A DNA stretch of 64,000 bases from Holacanthus passer (Eukaryota > Chordata > Actinopteri > Pomacanthidae): positions 8,487,001-8,551,000 of the forward strand of contig JAFREQ010000003.1 in NCBI GenBank assembly GCA_025331565.1, written 5' to 3'. The notes under the pieces were generated by a model, which was not told the DNA's origin, ran no database searches, and saw only the letters and a list, made by a program, of their open reading frames with translations. Below, in pieces: positions 13,596 through 25,239 of the stretch. Position 1 is the first letter of the stretch. Each line of letters opens with the position of its first letter. A program made the position numbers and the translations under genes.

Positions 13596-13690
13596 AGGTT
13601 CAAAGTAGAATTTATTGTCATTTTCACCATATACAATATGCAGTATGCAGGAGAATGAAATGATGTTCCTCCAGTGTAATACACACAATA
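13596..13690 (+). mobile_element. Dispersed teleost retroelement fragment
   Basis: The words 'aatttattgtcatttt', 'ccatatacaatatg' and 'gaaatgatgttcctccag' occur in this order in a repeat I recognise from many fish genomes, a SINE or LINE-tail type. Only this core is recognisable here, so it is a decayed fragment. The family name is not claimed. Confidence 0.5.
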
Positions 13691-14404
13691 TAATGACACA
13701 ATATAAGATCAGATTTAAAAAAAGACTTGTTTCATAACAAACAGTGTAAAGTTCTAATGGATAAGAATGTGTATTGAAAATGGTGAAGGGAAGGGAACCT
13801 GCCCTGGATAGAAGAGGTCTGGTCATATCACTCGTCCATCACAGTGCAGAAATAAGTTGAATAACAATGAAAGGAGCAATGTCACTGCATCATCATCTCT
13901 GTTCTCCCACTTTCAATGTGTTATTACAAACCATTTTCAGCAGCAGCACCGCATAAATGCATCTTTTCATATAAATTGGCCTTGTCCTCTGAGGAGCCAT
14001 CACCATGGTGAAGTGTGTTCATAGAGGACAGGAGTGGAAAGGAAACAAAAGTCAAAACGACATAACAATAGATAGACGCCGTGATTAACATGGTCTTGTA
14101 AGATATAGTGAAATGAAATGGAAATGCATGGCTCACAGGGGCACTGGAGAGATTAGAGAGGATGTGAAGCTTCCTATAAGTAGATATGATTTGTGGTAAC
14201 GTTCACCAACCTCTCCTCTGGCTTTTTTCTTAAGCTTTCACCAGCAACTATAGACTCTGTTGACTCTCATCATCCAGTCAGCTCCTGGTCTTTAGGGCAC
14301 TTGTCTTCCTATTCCCAGGAGGACATTATTGTTGGAAAAATAACAGTAGATGTCTCTACACTTTGTAATCAGTCCTTTGGGATTATACAGTAGGCTGCTG
14401 TCCT

Positions 14405-14427
14405 TGTGTGTGTGTGTGTGTGTGTGT
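14405..14427. repeat. (TG)n microsatellite
   Basis: A pure TG run of about 23 bp, followed by a shorter interrupted GTGTGTGTG block, about 650 bp upstream of the flavoprotein ATG. Confidence 0.9.
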
Positions 14428-14730
14428 ATGGGTGTGTGTGAGGGAGGGAAAAGAGAGAGCGAGAATCGACCTCTCTTGTTTTAGCAACAGTAAATCAATA
14501 GTTTCTCAGAGTAAAGTCGAAGCACATTGTCCAGCCCCTGCAGTTTGCTGTTGAGCATCTATTGGATTTTGGGATGAGGGGACTCACATGCCTACAGCTA
14601 TAGTTCCCACTGACTTTATGAAGTCCTGCCACTTTCACAAATATGACAGATACAAACTTTTACACATAGACTGCTGATACATTAAACAGACCGTATTGTG
14701 CAGAGGCTCTTTAGACACACTACTTCTGGC

Positions 14731-14731
<1 letters not shown>

Positions 14732-14774
<43 letters not shown>

Positions 14775-14890
14775 CGGGGACAGAGAGAGAGAGACAGAGA
14801 AAGGGACGGGGGGCGCAGAGAGAGACAGAGGGACAGAGAGAGAGAGACAGACAGAGAGAGAGACAGACAGAGACAGAGAGAAGGGGGAGA
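14732..14890. repeat. GA-rich purine tract just upstream of flavoprotein gene
   Basis: About 160 bp of almost pure purine on the plus strand: an uninterrupted GA run of about 35 bp, then GAGACAGAGA-type units. It ends about 170 bp before the flavoprotein start codon, so it may be promoter or 5' UTR. GA tracts can bind GAGA-type factors and can form triplex DNA; that role is not shown here. A 241-codon frame crossing it is an artefact of the repeat. Confidence 0.9.
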
Positions 14891-14899
14891 GTCCTGCTG

Positions 14900-15560
14900 C
14901 AACAACTGAACTTGCAGCTGAGGGAGCTGGAGGACTCGTGTGGCAGGTCGCAGCTGGTTTGGTTCGGGAGCCTGTTTCTGTCTCTCAGTCAGTGCACAGA
15001 CGATGAGAGGACGTGGGGCTCATTGATAAAGAGCGGACTCCCATCACGGTGCGGTTCCCGGTATGGACGCGCTGCAGGCGGACTCTGCCGGACTCGGAGG
15101 CTCCGGGCAGGACTCGGAGCAGAGGTATCGCGCTCTCGCCTACGACACGGCTCTGAGCACGCTGCTGGCGGTGCTGGTGTACGTGGTGGTGAAGGTGAGC
15201 CTGGACCGCTTCAGGCAGTGGCGGGCCAGGACCTCGGTGCTCATCGTGGGCTCGGGACCCGTGGGGCTGACGGCCGCGCTGGTCGCTGTCCGCTCCGGGA
15301 AGGTGCTGAAGCTGACGGTGCTGGACGAGCGGTACCGGAGCGCCCTGCTGTGCCGGCCCCAGCAGATCGCCCTGGACCCCCGCAGCGTGAAGTTCCTGCT
15401 GGGACTCGGGGTGGACTTTGACAACATGGAGGGCTGCTGGCACAACGAGCATTTCTTCACCAGGATAGGTGTGTTTCAGGAGTACCTGCTGAGCATCCTG
15501 GAGCAGAAGAAGCAGAAGGTGGATGTCAAGGTGCAGCTGGGGACCAAGGTAAAGTGATTT
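14900..15560 (+). promoter_or_regulatory. GC/CpG-rich first exon and promoter region
   Basis: Base composition rises sharply here with many CG dinucleotides, in contrast to the AT-rich flanks. This is the pattern of a CpG-island promoter. It covers the probable 5' UTR and all of coding exon 1 of the flavoprotein gene. The transcription start was not located. Confidence 0.55.
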
Positions 15561-18081
15561 TTTTTTTTCAACTGATCTGCATGTTACAACTTGGTTATAA
15601 ATCCTGTCAATCCATGCACATGCAAGAATACACAGAGCACTGATGTGGAAACAATGTGTGATGACTTTGTGGAGAGAGACTCCACATCCACCTCATCTTG
15701 TCATGGCTTTACAGTCTGTCAAAACCTGATTCCCCCCTAAGTGGCAGCGGTCAAAGGGAAGAGGATGGTGTGTGCCTCCACTCCAGCAGGGGTCTGATAG
15801 CTATCAGCAGTGATGGTGACAGAGAAGTCTGTTCCTGTGTTCAATCAGAGGCTCCTCGGGCTCCAGAGTGAGCCAGAGCAAGGCAGCTGTCTGAAACTGC
15901 AGCTCACTCTTCCCTGTTCTGACATTTAAAGAGGCTTTTTGCTGCTCTCAACATGCACTAACACACTCAACATATTTTCCTCACCAAACAGAATTTTAGT
16001 CATTTGTCTTTTTTCCTGCAGCAGCATTCATCCTTACATTTGACTTTCTGTACACCAGTTTGCTCTCTTGTGCCAGATGTAATCACATATGCTGTTCTAC
16101 AATTCTCCCAAAGATGCTCCTCACACAACATTGTATAATGTCAGGCTGAAAGCAGGCTCATCAGTTGAAATAACCTGTTATGTAAGCTGACCTCAAACCT
16201 GAGGAGAATCCTCACTGCAGTTTATAGGCCAGTGGAAAGTAAAAGACAGAATTATAGTAAACAAATTCCAATCCGAACATATTATGGCACCAAAATAAAA
16301 ATGGATTTTAAAATGTAATCCTATTCAATTCCAAAGGATTTAATTACAGATTTCTGCAAGGGATTTTTTTGAGGGTATCCCCCAGCCAAATGCATATTTA
16401 ATTAAATGTTGCTGTGTGTTCTGGCACTGGATTTCATAACATCAAACACAGCACAAACTGTGATTGATGCACCATAATAAAAACACAAATGTTACCCACT
16501 TTATTTAAGTTACATGTATTTGTACAGCCCTCGCAATAACATTAGAAAACACCCCCAGTCAGACCTCAATTTAAAGACAAAGGAATAACCTACTAACAGG
16601 AAAACCTCAGAGGGGTTTGTCAGAGAGAAGTGCTCAATGTGGGCAAACAATGATTAAATGTTCAGTGAATATTTGTGTCATGGCTGGAAGCCAGAGACAA
16701 GACTTTGTTACAGCTCTATTAAAGTTGAGTTAGAGCGTCACTGTGGATGTTGTGACTCTGCTTTCATGACACCGTGATGTTTTTTTCCCTAACATTCATC
16801 AGACAGTAGAAAACACAGCTGTCTTGGTTGTACACTTGTGTGTTGCTCCTCCTCTCTGGCTCTGGCCAGCAGCTTCCCTCCTCCTCAGCTCCAATGTCAT
16901 CCCTGTTAGCTGCTGCTGTCCTCGCTGCTATCCTGTGACTCACCAACCTTTGGAAGATGGAAGACAAGGTCGAGAGGGTCTTCAATCACAGCAAACTTCA
17001 GTTTCGTTTAGAGTCACTGCCAAGTTTGCCATTTCCTCTTGAGTAGACTGGACATTGTGTTTGATGATTTTTTTTTTTTTTTTGCCTGTCAGTGCTTTTA
17101 AGGCCTGAGAATGCTTTTAAATGACCTGTTCTCTGCAGTCTAAATGGATTAAACATACGTAGATCTCCTAGGTTCTGAGCCATTATAGCTCCAGTAAGGC
17201 CCTTTTATTCAGCCTGTCAGTCTTTCCCCAACTCGCTTTGTCCTGCTCTGTCTCCTCTGTAGAGGCAAGTATCTGGTGTTTTACTGAGCGGCAGTGATGC
17301 ATACACAGGCATAATAATAAATCTCTCTGAAAGATGCACTGTTGCCAAGAAAAGCTCCACCTCTGGAGCCCATTTTAATGGCCTGTATGGGTTTATTACA
17401 ACACTACCCACCTGTTTCTTAGATGAACAGGCAGTATGGTAGATGGAAATTGTGGCAGGCAATTTTCTGTAATTTTCGACATTACAGACCAAATGATTAA
17501 TCAATTAGAAAATAATCCACAGATTAATCAATGAAGAAAATAATCATTGGTTGCAGCCCAAGTAATAAAAGTTAAAGTCTTAAAGTCATCAGCCATTTAA
17601 CTAGCCTACATATGTTAACATAAAAACACAATACGCATATTAAAAATAACAGTATATTTTGTGAGAATCTTGAATGTTTTGCAAGTTACAAAGAATTGCA
17701 AAATACTCAAGAACTACAGCCACAACTTTAGTGAAGTGAAAATATTTTTGCCTCAGCACAGTAAATGTGCTTTGTTACTTCCTCCACTGTTAAAACAGCA
17801 ACCTCTTTCCAGTATGAAGCTATGAAAATATAAATAAAATTCTGATATCCGATAAACAAATTTTCTTCTTTTTTTCTTCATCTCTGGTTGTTTCAGTTTA
17901 CAGAGGACTACCTGCGGCGGATCCCACACAACAACTGGCCACGTGTGATCGTGGTGGCTGATGGGTCGTGTGGCGACTCCTGCTCGGTGCTGGGCATCAG
18001 CTCTGACTACACTGTGGAGTCCTGCCATGCCTATGGAGCTAATGCAACTATAGAGAGACTAGACCAGAGACAGGTGAGGAG

Positions 18082-18137
<56 letters not shown>

Positions 18138-21100
18138 TTATGGATGCATTCACTCATGTGCACACGCTGAGGCAATAACCAACAGATTGCTATTTGTGTA
18201 AAGACTGAAGGCAGTAGAAACAGGATATTGCAGGATATTACAGTGAAGGCGACTTTATTTGGCCTCATAAATCTGATTTGCGCAAACAGCGATGTGGACC
18301 TGCCAATCGCAGCTGAACACAATATCTGACTCTCATATAAACAACCAGATTTCAGCAGACTGTTGGATCTCGTCAGCGTCAACACTGACCCTGTTTTGAT
18401 TTACTTAGCAAATTTGATAAGAGCAGCTGTTGTTCGGACGGAGGCAGGTGATGGTGATGATAAAGCTTGTGATTCATCATGCTCCCCCTGGCTGGACTCA
18501 TAATCTGTCTCATGGCAGGAGAATATGATTCAAGATATCAAAACATCACCTGCAATGTTTTTTACATAGTGCGCCAGAGGTCACTTGACATTATATAAGC
18601 AGATGCTTCCTTGAATAATGACTCAGTGATGTTTCCAAGAGGCCCACAAAAGACTGAACAGATAAAGAGCAATCCCTTCAAAAAATGTCTCCACAATTGA
18701 TTTAAAATAATTCTTTCTTTGACTGTTTAGTATTATGTAAGCTTCAAAATAAGAAATGAAGGCAGAAAATAAGAAATGTGTAATATTTGGAAGATGCTGC
18801 AGCACAGGCAGTCGATCAGCAATATTCAAACAGAGTTCAGACAGACTTGACAAACAAAACATCACATCCCTGCTGGTCCGCTGAGGTGGAGACATTCAAA
18901 ATGCAGACAAGGGATATTTACAGCAGTAGTCTGCTCCTCATCCTGCACAGATCAGCAGATTGGCCATTGCTGATAGCTGTATTGTTCATAGAGATCAACT
19001 AGTGTGGATGAAATGTTGCCCTTATCATTATGCACAGTGACAGTCTGTACAAAATAATGGATTCATTTGGAGAAACAAATAAACAGGTTGAGGTGAAAAG
19101 CCTCGAGGCTAATGTCGACTAATGCTGTATTTGAACACGAGCGCAGTCTCCCGTGCTATTTTATGCCACCATAACCATTCATATCACGTTCTCTTTAGTG
19201 GCTGTGTGGCTGCCTTTTATTGGCCCCCTTTCTCCCTGGCTGTTTCCTGTAGTGATTGAATTTACCTCCCAGGATATGACCTGGTCGGCCCTTCCATCCC
19301 CACCCAGTCGTCGCTCTGTTCCCGCGCTATCTCCCTTGGCTGCACTAACTGCTGTTTGATTCCACTCGGCTGGTTTATGTCATTGAAAAGGAAATTGATC
19401 AATTCTGGCTTGAGGGAAAATGGGGAGTCACTGCCAGTTTGAACCACTGAATAAAAATCAAGCTATTCTCAATCTCCACTCAAGTGACAACAGCCCCACA
19501 GGCAGAGATGGTGTATGGGTGTAATTGTCTTTTCAGCACATACACATCATAGGCTGGATGTATGTTAGACGTACTGAGCAGATATATTGTTAATGTCGAA
19601 ATGATGATATCAAATATGACACTAATCTCATTGCTGCTTCTTGTATACATATTTTATTATATTTGAAATGATTTAATCCACTGTCTCTTTTTCACCCCAG
19701 GTACCCACTCCTGAGATCCGTGCCCACAGCCTCTACTTCGACCTGTCCGCTTACGGAGTGGAGGCCCTCCGCGAGCACCGAAATCCCACCACCAAACCCG
19801 GCTTCCACCTAAAGATCTACGGCACCTTCAGAAACCGCTACATGGCCCTCGTTTGCCCCGCCTCTGACACCAAGATGGTCCGCTTCCTCAGGCACACGGC
19901 CAACTCCTCTGTGAGTCCTCTTTTGATAGAAGCTTTTTCAGAGCTTTGTTTACTGCTTGCTCTTGTTGATAAGGACTCTAGGTGTGAAAAATATGCAGCT
20001 GGATTTCCATGTAGTAACGCCACCTTGCCTACTTACTTATTCCTCTCCTTTCGTTCAACAAATGGCCATTAACAGCACCATTGTGGGAGTCCATTAGTGT
20101 CCGTATGTGAGTGTATATGTTTGAGTGTGTTGACATACTTGAGAATTAGTGCGTCTGGGCCAAAGAGAGCATGAGAGGAAGAAATGGGAAAAGAGGGGGA
20201 GGAGAGAGTCCACCTCACCAATATGTGCCATATGGGCCATCTGTACCCTGCTGTCACACATCAGTGAATAAATGGAGAGAATGATTTTTTTCTTTTCTTC
20301 CTGTGCTCAACAACTGTGGGTGCAGTTACAACCACGGGACAGTTGGCGTTTTATTTCAACTCTCTAGGTTTTCATGTCAAACACTGTCCTGATCATGCAT
20401 AGCCTGCAGCCACAGCACGTAGTGTCGCACACACACAGGTATGTGGCGAGACCATCCTTGGAGTGCTTGTTGCTATGTGGGTGGCCATTCAGATGTACTG
20501 TTACTTGGTAACAGATGACTGTGCAAGTATGGGTCGAAGAAGAGCAGAGTTGAGCAGAGAGAAAGAGCGACAGAGGCAGAGAAAGACGCTTGTCACTCAA
20601 TACCTACAATTACTGTGGAATCGATGAGAAGGCACACAGCCAAGGGTGGGCACATTTTCTTCTTCTTTTCTGCATCAATATGAAATGATGATGTACTTTT
20701 ATGAGTCACTTCAGATTGTGAAACCAAATTACTTTGGTACAGATAGAAGTAAGGACAGAACGAAACCTGTTACTCTAGAAGTACACTATTAAAAGATAGA
20801 GTTTGAATTAGGGCTAAAAACTAATGATTATTTTTTTTATTGATTAATATGTGAAATATTTTCCTTATTATTCAATTATTTGATTTGCCTATGAAATGTC
20901 AAAAAATGGTATCAACGCAATTTAATATCATATATGACAAAGACAAGCACAAAACATTTGAGAAGCTGGAACCAGATAATTTTTTGCTTCTTAAATGCCT
21001 GAAATAATTAATTTGATTATCAGCAGATTCATTTTCTGCCCATCAGCAAATAGTTTCATTAACTAATTGTTTGTTTTGAATCAGTTGTGGAATCAGTCAT

Positions 21101-22304
21101 GACGCATCTTTCCATGTCCCAACCTCTCGACATCATCAAGGCTCGATACTTCCAGTGACATGTCATAAAAGAATTATTGATGGACATTTGGAGATTTCCT
21201 TGATTTTCTTCCACCATTAAAGTTGAATTTTATGGAAAGGCATGACTTCCCAAGAAATTTACAAGAAAATCATTCTTTCTTTTCTTACACGTAAGAAATG
21301 TAAAGGCACAGACAAGACTGGGGAAAACGGAAACAGGAGCAGAATAAACTGTAGTGTGGTGAACAAAGCCTTCATACATGTGTAAATGTATTGGTGTCCA
21401 GGATGTCCAGAATTTTAATGATGCTACAAATTATGAGAAATATCTAATATCTGTCTCTGTTTTGCTGCCCAGATCATGAAGAACATTTTCCACCAATCCT
21501 TTAACGCCTATAAGACGGACATAGAGCCTCGCCTCAGTGACGTGACGCTCCACCACATGCAGTGCAGCCGCCGTCTCTTTGAGATTCAGCTGTCACACAG
21601 ACGCATCAGCGCTGCCTTCATAGAGGGGGACAACGTGGCGGTCACTGTGGAGGGGGAGGCAGCACGTGTCCTCAACTTCGACACAGGTACACATGTCTGT
21701 GCAGCAGCAGTTGCTGCATTGCTGAGAATAGGAAGTGATATTTGCCCTAAAACACAGAACAAGGTTCCGATAGGTCCCATCTTTTCTTTCCTCAATGTGC
21801 TGCTGAAGGTGAGCCATAACATCAAAGATCCCTATTAGCAGAACAGAGAGCCCTTTGAATAAATGAGACAGAGAGATGCAAGGACAGGATGAATTATTTT
21901 CATACATGCAGTACACATGTGTCGGGTGTGTGACTCATTACTGCACTCTGGTACTGGTTTTTGTCTCAGTGCTGTTCAGTGTTTATTAACATGTCAGATG
22001 TTCTTTTTCATAACTATGACTTCACGGCTACAGTCTTTTATTTGTAAGCAAAATGAGGAATTACTGAGACAGATTTTATTTGGTCCATGTATAATGTGTG
22101 ATTTATGTTTTCCCTCTCCCTCCAGGTTGCGGGGTGAATCTAGGTTTGCGGGGACTGGAGTCAATGGGGACGTTCATTTACCGGACAGCCACCGCTGTGG
22201 ACCAGAACGATATTCTCGAGGCACTGTCGGCTAAGATGCAACACTCCAGACAGGTGGCTGAGACCTTCAAGCAGACAGGCCTGGCTGAATCAATGTATGA
22301 ATGA
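15063..22304 (+). CDS. Membrane-anchored FAD-binding monooxygenase-like protein
   Basis: I cannot name this gene. Five coding exons: 15063-15548, 17897-18073, 19701-19910, 21473-21686, 22126-22304, all GT-AG, phases 0,0,0,1, giving 421 aa and TGA. An in-frame TAA at 15027-15029 and G at -3/+4 support the start. Residues 27-45 form one hydrophobic helix (LLAVLVYVVVKV), then basic residues, suggesting an N-terminal membrane anchor. Residues 59-90 form a Rossmann FAD site (VLIVGSGPVGLTAALVA, ending VLDER). CRPQQIALDPRSVKFLLGLG follows, the position of the substrate/FAD helix in class A flavin monooxygenases. Exon 2 carries VIVVADGSCGDSC, a DG-type motif. Exons 4-5 carry NFDTG-CGVNLGLRGLES, resembling the GGQGLNLG helix that follows the GD motif, but the usual GDAAHxxPP is not recognisable. 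Function is therefore probably flavin-dependent oxidation or a derived non-catalytic role; the substrate is unknown. The gene follows prpf18 on the same strand, 4.9 kb away. Confidence 0.85.
15549..17896 (+). other. Intron 1 of flavoprotein gene
   Basis: An intron of 2348 bp from GTAAAG to a TTTCAG acceptor. It holds one minus-oriented copy of the teleost dispersed repeat at 17465-17560. Otherwise I see nothing beyond a T-rich run near 17070; the short frames are not exons. Confidence 0.75.
17465..17560 (-). mobile_element. Teleost dispersed repeat, copy A (truncated)
   Basis: Read on the minus strand it begins gggctgcaacc and continues with AT-rich 'gattaatc' words, ending near a 'gtctgtaatgtc' stretch. 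This matches the 5' end of a high-copy fish repeat with the consensus flavour 'gggctgcaactaacgatt...gattaatctg'. It is the same family as the copies at 20810, 43821 and 62553. Internal and 3' parts are missing. Confidence 0.75.
18074..19700 (+). other. Intron 2 of flavoprotein gene
   Basis: An intron of 1627 bp. Apart from the CA repeat at its start it contains no recognisable repeat, RNA gene or alternative exon. It ends in a strong pyrimidine-rich acceptor (TTTTTCACCCCAG). Confidence 0.75.
18084..18136. repeat. (CA)n microsatellite next to a 5' splice site
   Basis: A pure AC run of 53 bp that begins 10 bp inside intron 2 of the flavoprotein gene, after the donor CAG|GTGAGG at 18073/18074. 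Intronic CA repeats beside donors are known binding sites for hnRNP L in mammals, so it could affect splicing of exon 2. Confidence 0.95.
19911..21472 (+). other. Intron 3 of flavoprotein gene
   Basis: An intron of 1562 bp from GTGAGT to TTTGCTGCCCAG. The second half holds the longest copy of the teleost dispersed repeat (20810-21075). No other feature is seen. Confidence 0.75.
20810..21075 (+). mobile_element. Teleost dispersed repeat, copy B (longest)
   Basis: Starts agggctaaaaactaatgatt, has the internal word 'acatttgagaagctggaacc' and ends ctaattgttt. This order matches a very common percomorph repeat whose ends are partial inverted repeats (gattaat/attaatc). At about 265 bp it is near full length. 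It is a non-autonomous element without a reading frame; I do not assign a superfamily. Confidence 0.8.
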
Positions 22305-22678
22305 AATAGGACGACTTGGTGAATGCATATTGCCACCTAGTGGAAAGTGGTGGTGGATTATTTGTGGTTACGATGAATGTTTCCAATGAATCATGAGTCT
22401 GATGCTGAAATGAACCACTAATGGTTACATACTGAATGGAGCTGAACGAGGGTGAACAGATGGATAATGGATGTAAACGTGTGATCATAAGTCTTTGTGA
22501 CATACAGTGAGTGGGCTCCTCCTAATTGATGGAGTGAGAATAACCAAGGCCACATTTGTCCAATACATTTGAAGCTGTTTTTATTTTCAGGTTGTAAACC
22601 TTCTTAATACAGCAAACTGTGGCAGAAAGAGATACACTATATAATCACTTACATATCTACTGAGTAGATATCATATTT

Positions 22679-22684
22679 AATAAA
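22679..22684 (+). terminator. Polyadenylation signal of flavoprotein gene
   Basis: AATAAA lies 375 bp after the TGA at 22302-22304 and is the first canonical hexamer downstream. The implied 3' UTR is about 390-400 nt. Confidence 0.55.
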
Positions 22685-22855
22685 ATAACTTTCAGAAAGC
22701 ATACAAAGAAATATCTTGCCAAATAACAGGATACATGCATAGTATGTATGTTTATTATTATTTTAAATGGAAATTCTTGCATTCATTTAGTCTGCTGGCT
22801 TTAGTAGCACATAGTTTCATACTTGTAAAGTGTCTTTCTCTGTTTTCATGTGACA

Positions 22856-23140
22856 GTTGTGCAAGCAAGGTAGCAGGAACACAAGGGATTGGACCCAGAA
22901 GCAGACGACAGAGGCAGGGCTGCAGCAGTTCAGTGATTTAGATTTATTAACAAAAAAAGGCAATGCAGAAAAGGGTTACGGGACAGTCGGGCAGGAAAAG
23001 GTCTAAATCAGAGAAGGCAGTCCAAACAGGCAAACAAATCCAAAAGTCCCAAAAAACAGGCGAGGTGCAAGAAAACAAAGCAAAGAGCCAAAAACACCAG
23101 GAGGACACCAGGAGGACACAAGGAGGACACAAGGATTTGG
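22856..23140 (+). mobile_element. High-copy fish repeat fragment with 11-bp tandem
   Basis: The string of words 'ttggacccagaagcagac', 'gaggcagggctg', 'gatttattaacaaaaa' and repeated 'ggcaaacaaatccaaaag'-type purine text is characteristic of a widespread fish transposon-associated repeat. Inside it, three 11-bp units (CAGGAGGACAC, last unit starting AA) run in tandem at 23098-23130. Ends are approximate and no terminal inverted repeat was established. Confidence 0.6.
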
Positions 23141-23149
23141 ATTTCTCTG

Positions 23150-24470
23150 TAAAGTGTGAGATTGTACAGGAAAGAAATCTAGTCCTATGGGACGAAGAGT
23201 AGTTGGATGAAATGAAAGCTCTTTGATCTTTGTCACTTTCATCGCTGTCGTCTTCTCCTTTTTTGAGGGAAAGAATTGACTTGATTTCCAAAATCTAGCC
23301 ATTTGTTCTCTCTGGACATCACATCACTGGTGCTGGAGGAAATGAAACTGTGTCATAACGTCGTCAGCTAGAACTGAAAAATGTATAAAACTGTTGTTGT
23401 CCATGATTTAAGACAGGATGAAGTGAGGAGGCAGCTGCTCCAAAGTGTTATTATCAAGCCTCTTGTCTTTGTGTTTGTTTGACAATGTGGTGATAATTGT
23501 GCTCATGACATTCTGCAGTATTTGCTAGAGTGGCCTATTTTTGTGTGCTGACTGGTAAATTAAGATTTTTGGCATATTTCAGAAACATAGGGTACAGCAA
23601 CCATTTTATGGGCCAAATGTATTATTAAAAATTCATTTTGCTCACATTTTCACTTTCATTTTCATTTTTTGCTCCAATCTGGCAATCGTTAAAAGCATAT
23701 TATTTCAGATGGAGAATATGCTGATAATAATGTGCTGCTCCTGTTGAAGAGCCAGTGAAGATGACGATTTGTGATATGGATCATCTTTACATGAAACCGT
23801 GTTTAATAAGAAATTTAATAAAAGGCAAAAGCATTCTGAATTCAGGTGCTAGCCCAGGCTCCAACACAAAAGGAAACATTATTAAATCAATATAATATAA
23901 TATATTCATATATAAATCAAAGCTGCCTTGATAATAAAATTTTACAAATAAGCTTAATGTATTAATGTATCAAATTTTGTCTATGTAAACAGTAATAAAA
24001 TAATGACAGTATCAAAACAGACTGATCTCTTCTGCTCCAGCAGTTTCTAATTGCTCTGGAAGAATTAAGATATCTTACTTTTTTCACAGTTTTACAAGCT
24101 GCAGTGTAAAATAATGGATCAGTATCTGTGAGCTGCAGGAGGCTAAAGTGCTGTTTCCATAATGGGTGATATGAGGCAGTACTGCCCTCTTGTGGTGAAG
24201 CCAGTGTGTTGCATCTGCTCTGCCTCAAACACCTCTCAGTCATGTTTTTATAAGTAGGACCATTCATTTGTTTAAGATAATAAGATAATCACAGGCACAC
24301 AATATCTCTCTCTAGGATTTGAGAGACATTTTGATGTTTTATCAATAGAACTTTCAGATTATGAAATGCTTTATGAAATAATAAATGTGTTACAAAATTA
24401 TAGTTTTCAGATGTTTATATCTTTTATCCTTCATAATGCTGACAATGTGAGCAGAGATTATGGAATAAAA
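23150..24470. other. Intergenic, no gene seen
   Basis: AT-rich unique-looking sequence with stretches such as the TATAATATAATATATTC run near 23890. There are no exon-like frames with splice sites and no recognisable repeat. Confidence 0.6.
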
Positions 24471-24479
24471 GTTTTTCAC

Positions 24480-25230
24480 GTTGGTTAAGACAAACTTTTT
24501 TAAAACCTTCCACTCTTTTCTCAGAACTGTGAAGACAAAACCCAATCTTCAAAATACATTCACAAAAACTCAAAAATCAGTCACCTTAAAACCATTTTAT
24601 CTGTGCTCAAAATCAAACAGTGCTTTCAGATCATACACACAGCCAGTCAATACATAAACACTACTAAACATTTATTACACACTACATCAAAAAGTGGAAA
24701 ACACAGTGTAGTTACAGACAAATATTTTTATTTTGTATAACAAACACATTTTGGATTTTAAAAAAGTCTTTAAGTTCTGCAAGTAATACAGTAATGAATG
24801 TCTGCAGTATTCAACATTTGCATAAAAATACAGTACTGCAAAAGGCATTTAAGGACAAAGAAAATAATCTAAATGAAAAGCACATTACAGTACCCTGTAA
24901 AATGTTGTGCAACTGCAAAATCCGAGTTGATGAGAGATTCACTCTGCCTCAGCATCACGTCTTTGTGCTGAGTCAGGCCAGAAGACTTTGTCTACATCAA
25001 GGGTAACGTTCTCCTTTGCCAGGAAATGAGGGGAAAAACCCTCTGCTGTGCCCAATCCAGCCCTGACATGTCTCCAAACCTATGTCACTGCAGCCCAAGC
25101 CCATTGCCCATAGAGATTTTCCCTGGTGTAGGGTTTCAGTCATAGACCTTTGATATGCGTAGAGCCGAACTTACATGTCACTGGCATCAAACTTTGTAAC
25201 TATGATGAGTATAAATTGAGCTGCAAATAA
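24480..25230 (-). mobile_element. Decayed DNA transposon remnant
   Basis: A minus-strand transposase C-terminal remnant (24939-25136) is followed, in minus-strand order, by a long AT-rich tail of 'tgtttgtt', 'tttatgcaaa' and 'tttttgtgaatg' words. Such tails are typical of the 3' part of fish DNA transposons. Outer limits are approximate; no terminal inverted repeats were found by eye and most of the transposase is missing, so an internal deletion is likely. Confidence 0.55.
24939..25136 (-). pseudogene. Transposase C-terminal remnant, in-frame stop
   Basis: The minus-strand frame reads PYTRENLYGQWAWAAVT, then a TAG, then VWRHVRAGLG, then LDVDKVFWPDSAQRRDAE and a terminal TGA at 24939-24941. 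This layout (TREQLYGQ, a charged HxRRFFPR-like stretch, then DVDEVLWPDPxRRxD at the C-terminus) is one I recognise from abundant fish transposase-like predicted proteins. The in-frame TAG and the missing upstream catalytic region make it non-functional. The exact superfamily is not certain. Confidence 0.65.
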
Positions 25231-25239
25231 AACAAACAT

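Larger units (their letters stand above)
10850..14690. other. prpf18 to flavoprotein intergenic region
   Basis: About 3.8 kb between the prpf18 polyadenylation site and the next promoter. Short frames on both strands have no recognisable product or paired splice sites. A dispersed repeat fragment lies at 13596-13690 and a (TG)n tract at 14405-14427. The rest looks like unique sequence of ordinary composition, with no RNA gene seen. Confidence 0.6.

Noticed and set aside
14696..15421. A 241-codon plus-strand frame across the GA tract and exon 1
   Set aside because: Its first half is the GA microsatellite read as RERERE, and its second half is an out-of-phase shadow of flavoprotein exon 1.
14985..15452. 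A 155-codon minus-strand frame opposite flavoprotein exon 1
   Set aside because: A shadow of the GC-rich coding strand; the plus frame has FAD-binding motifs and joins phase-consistent exons.
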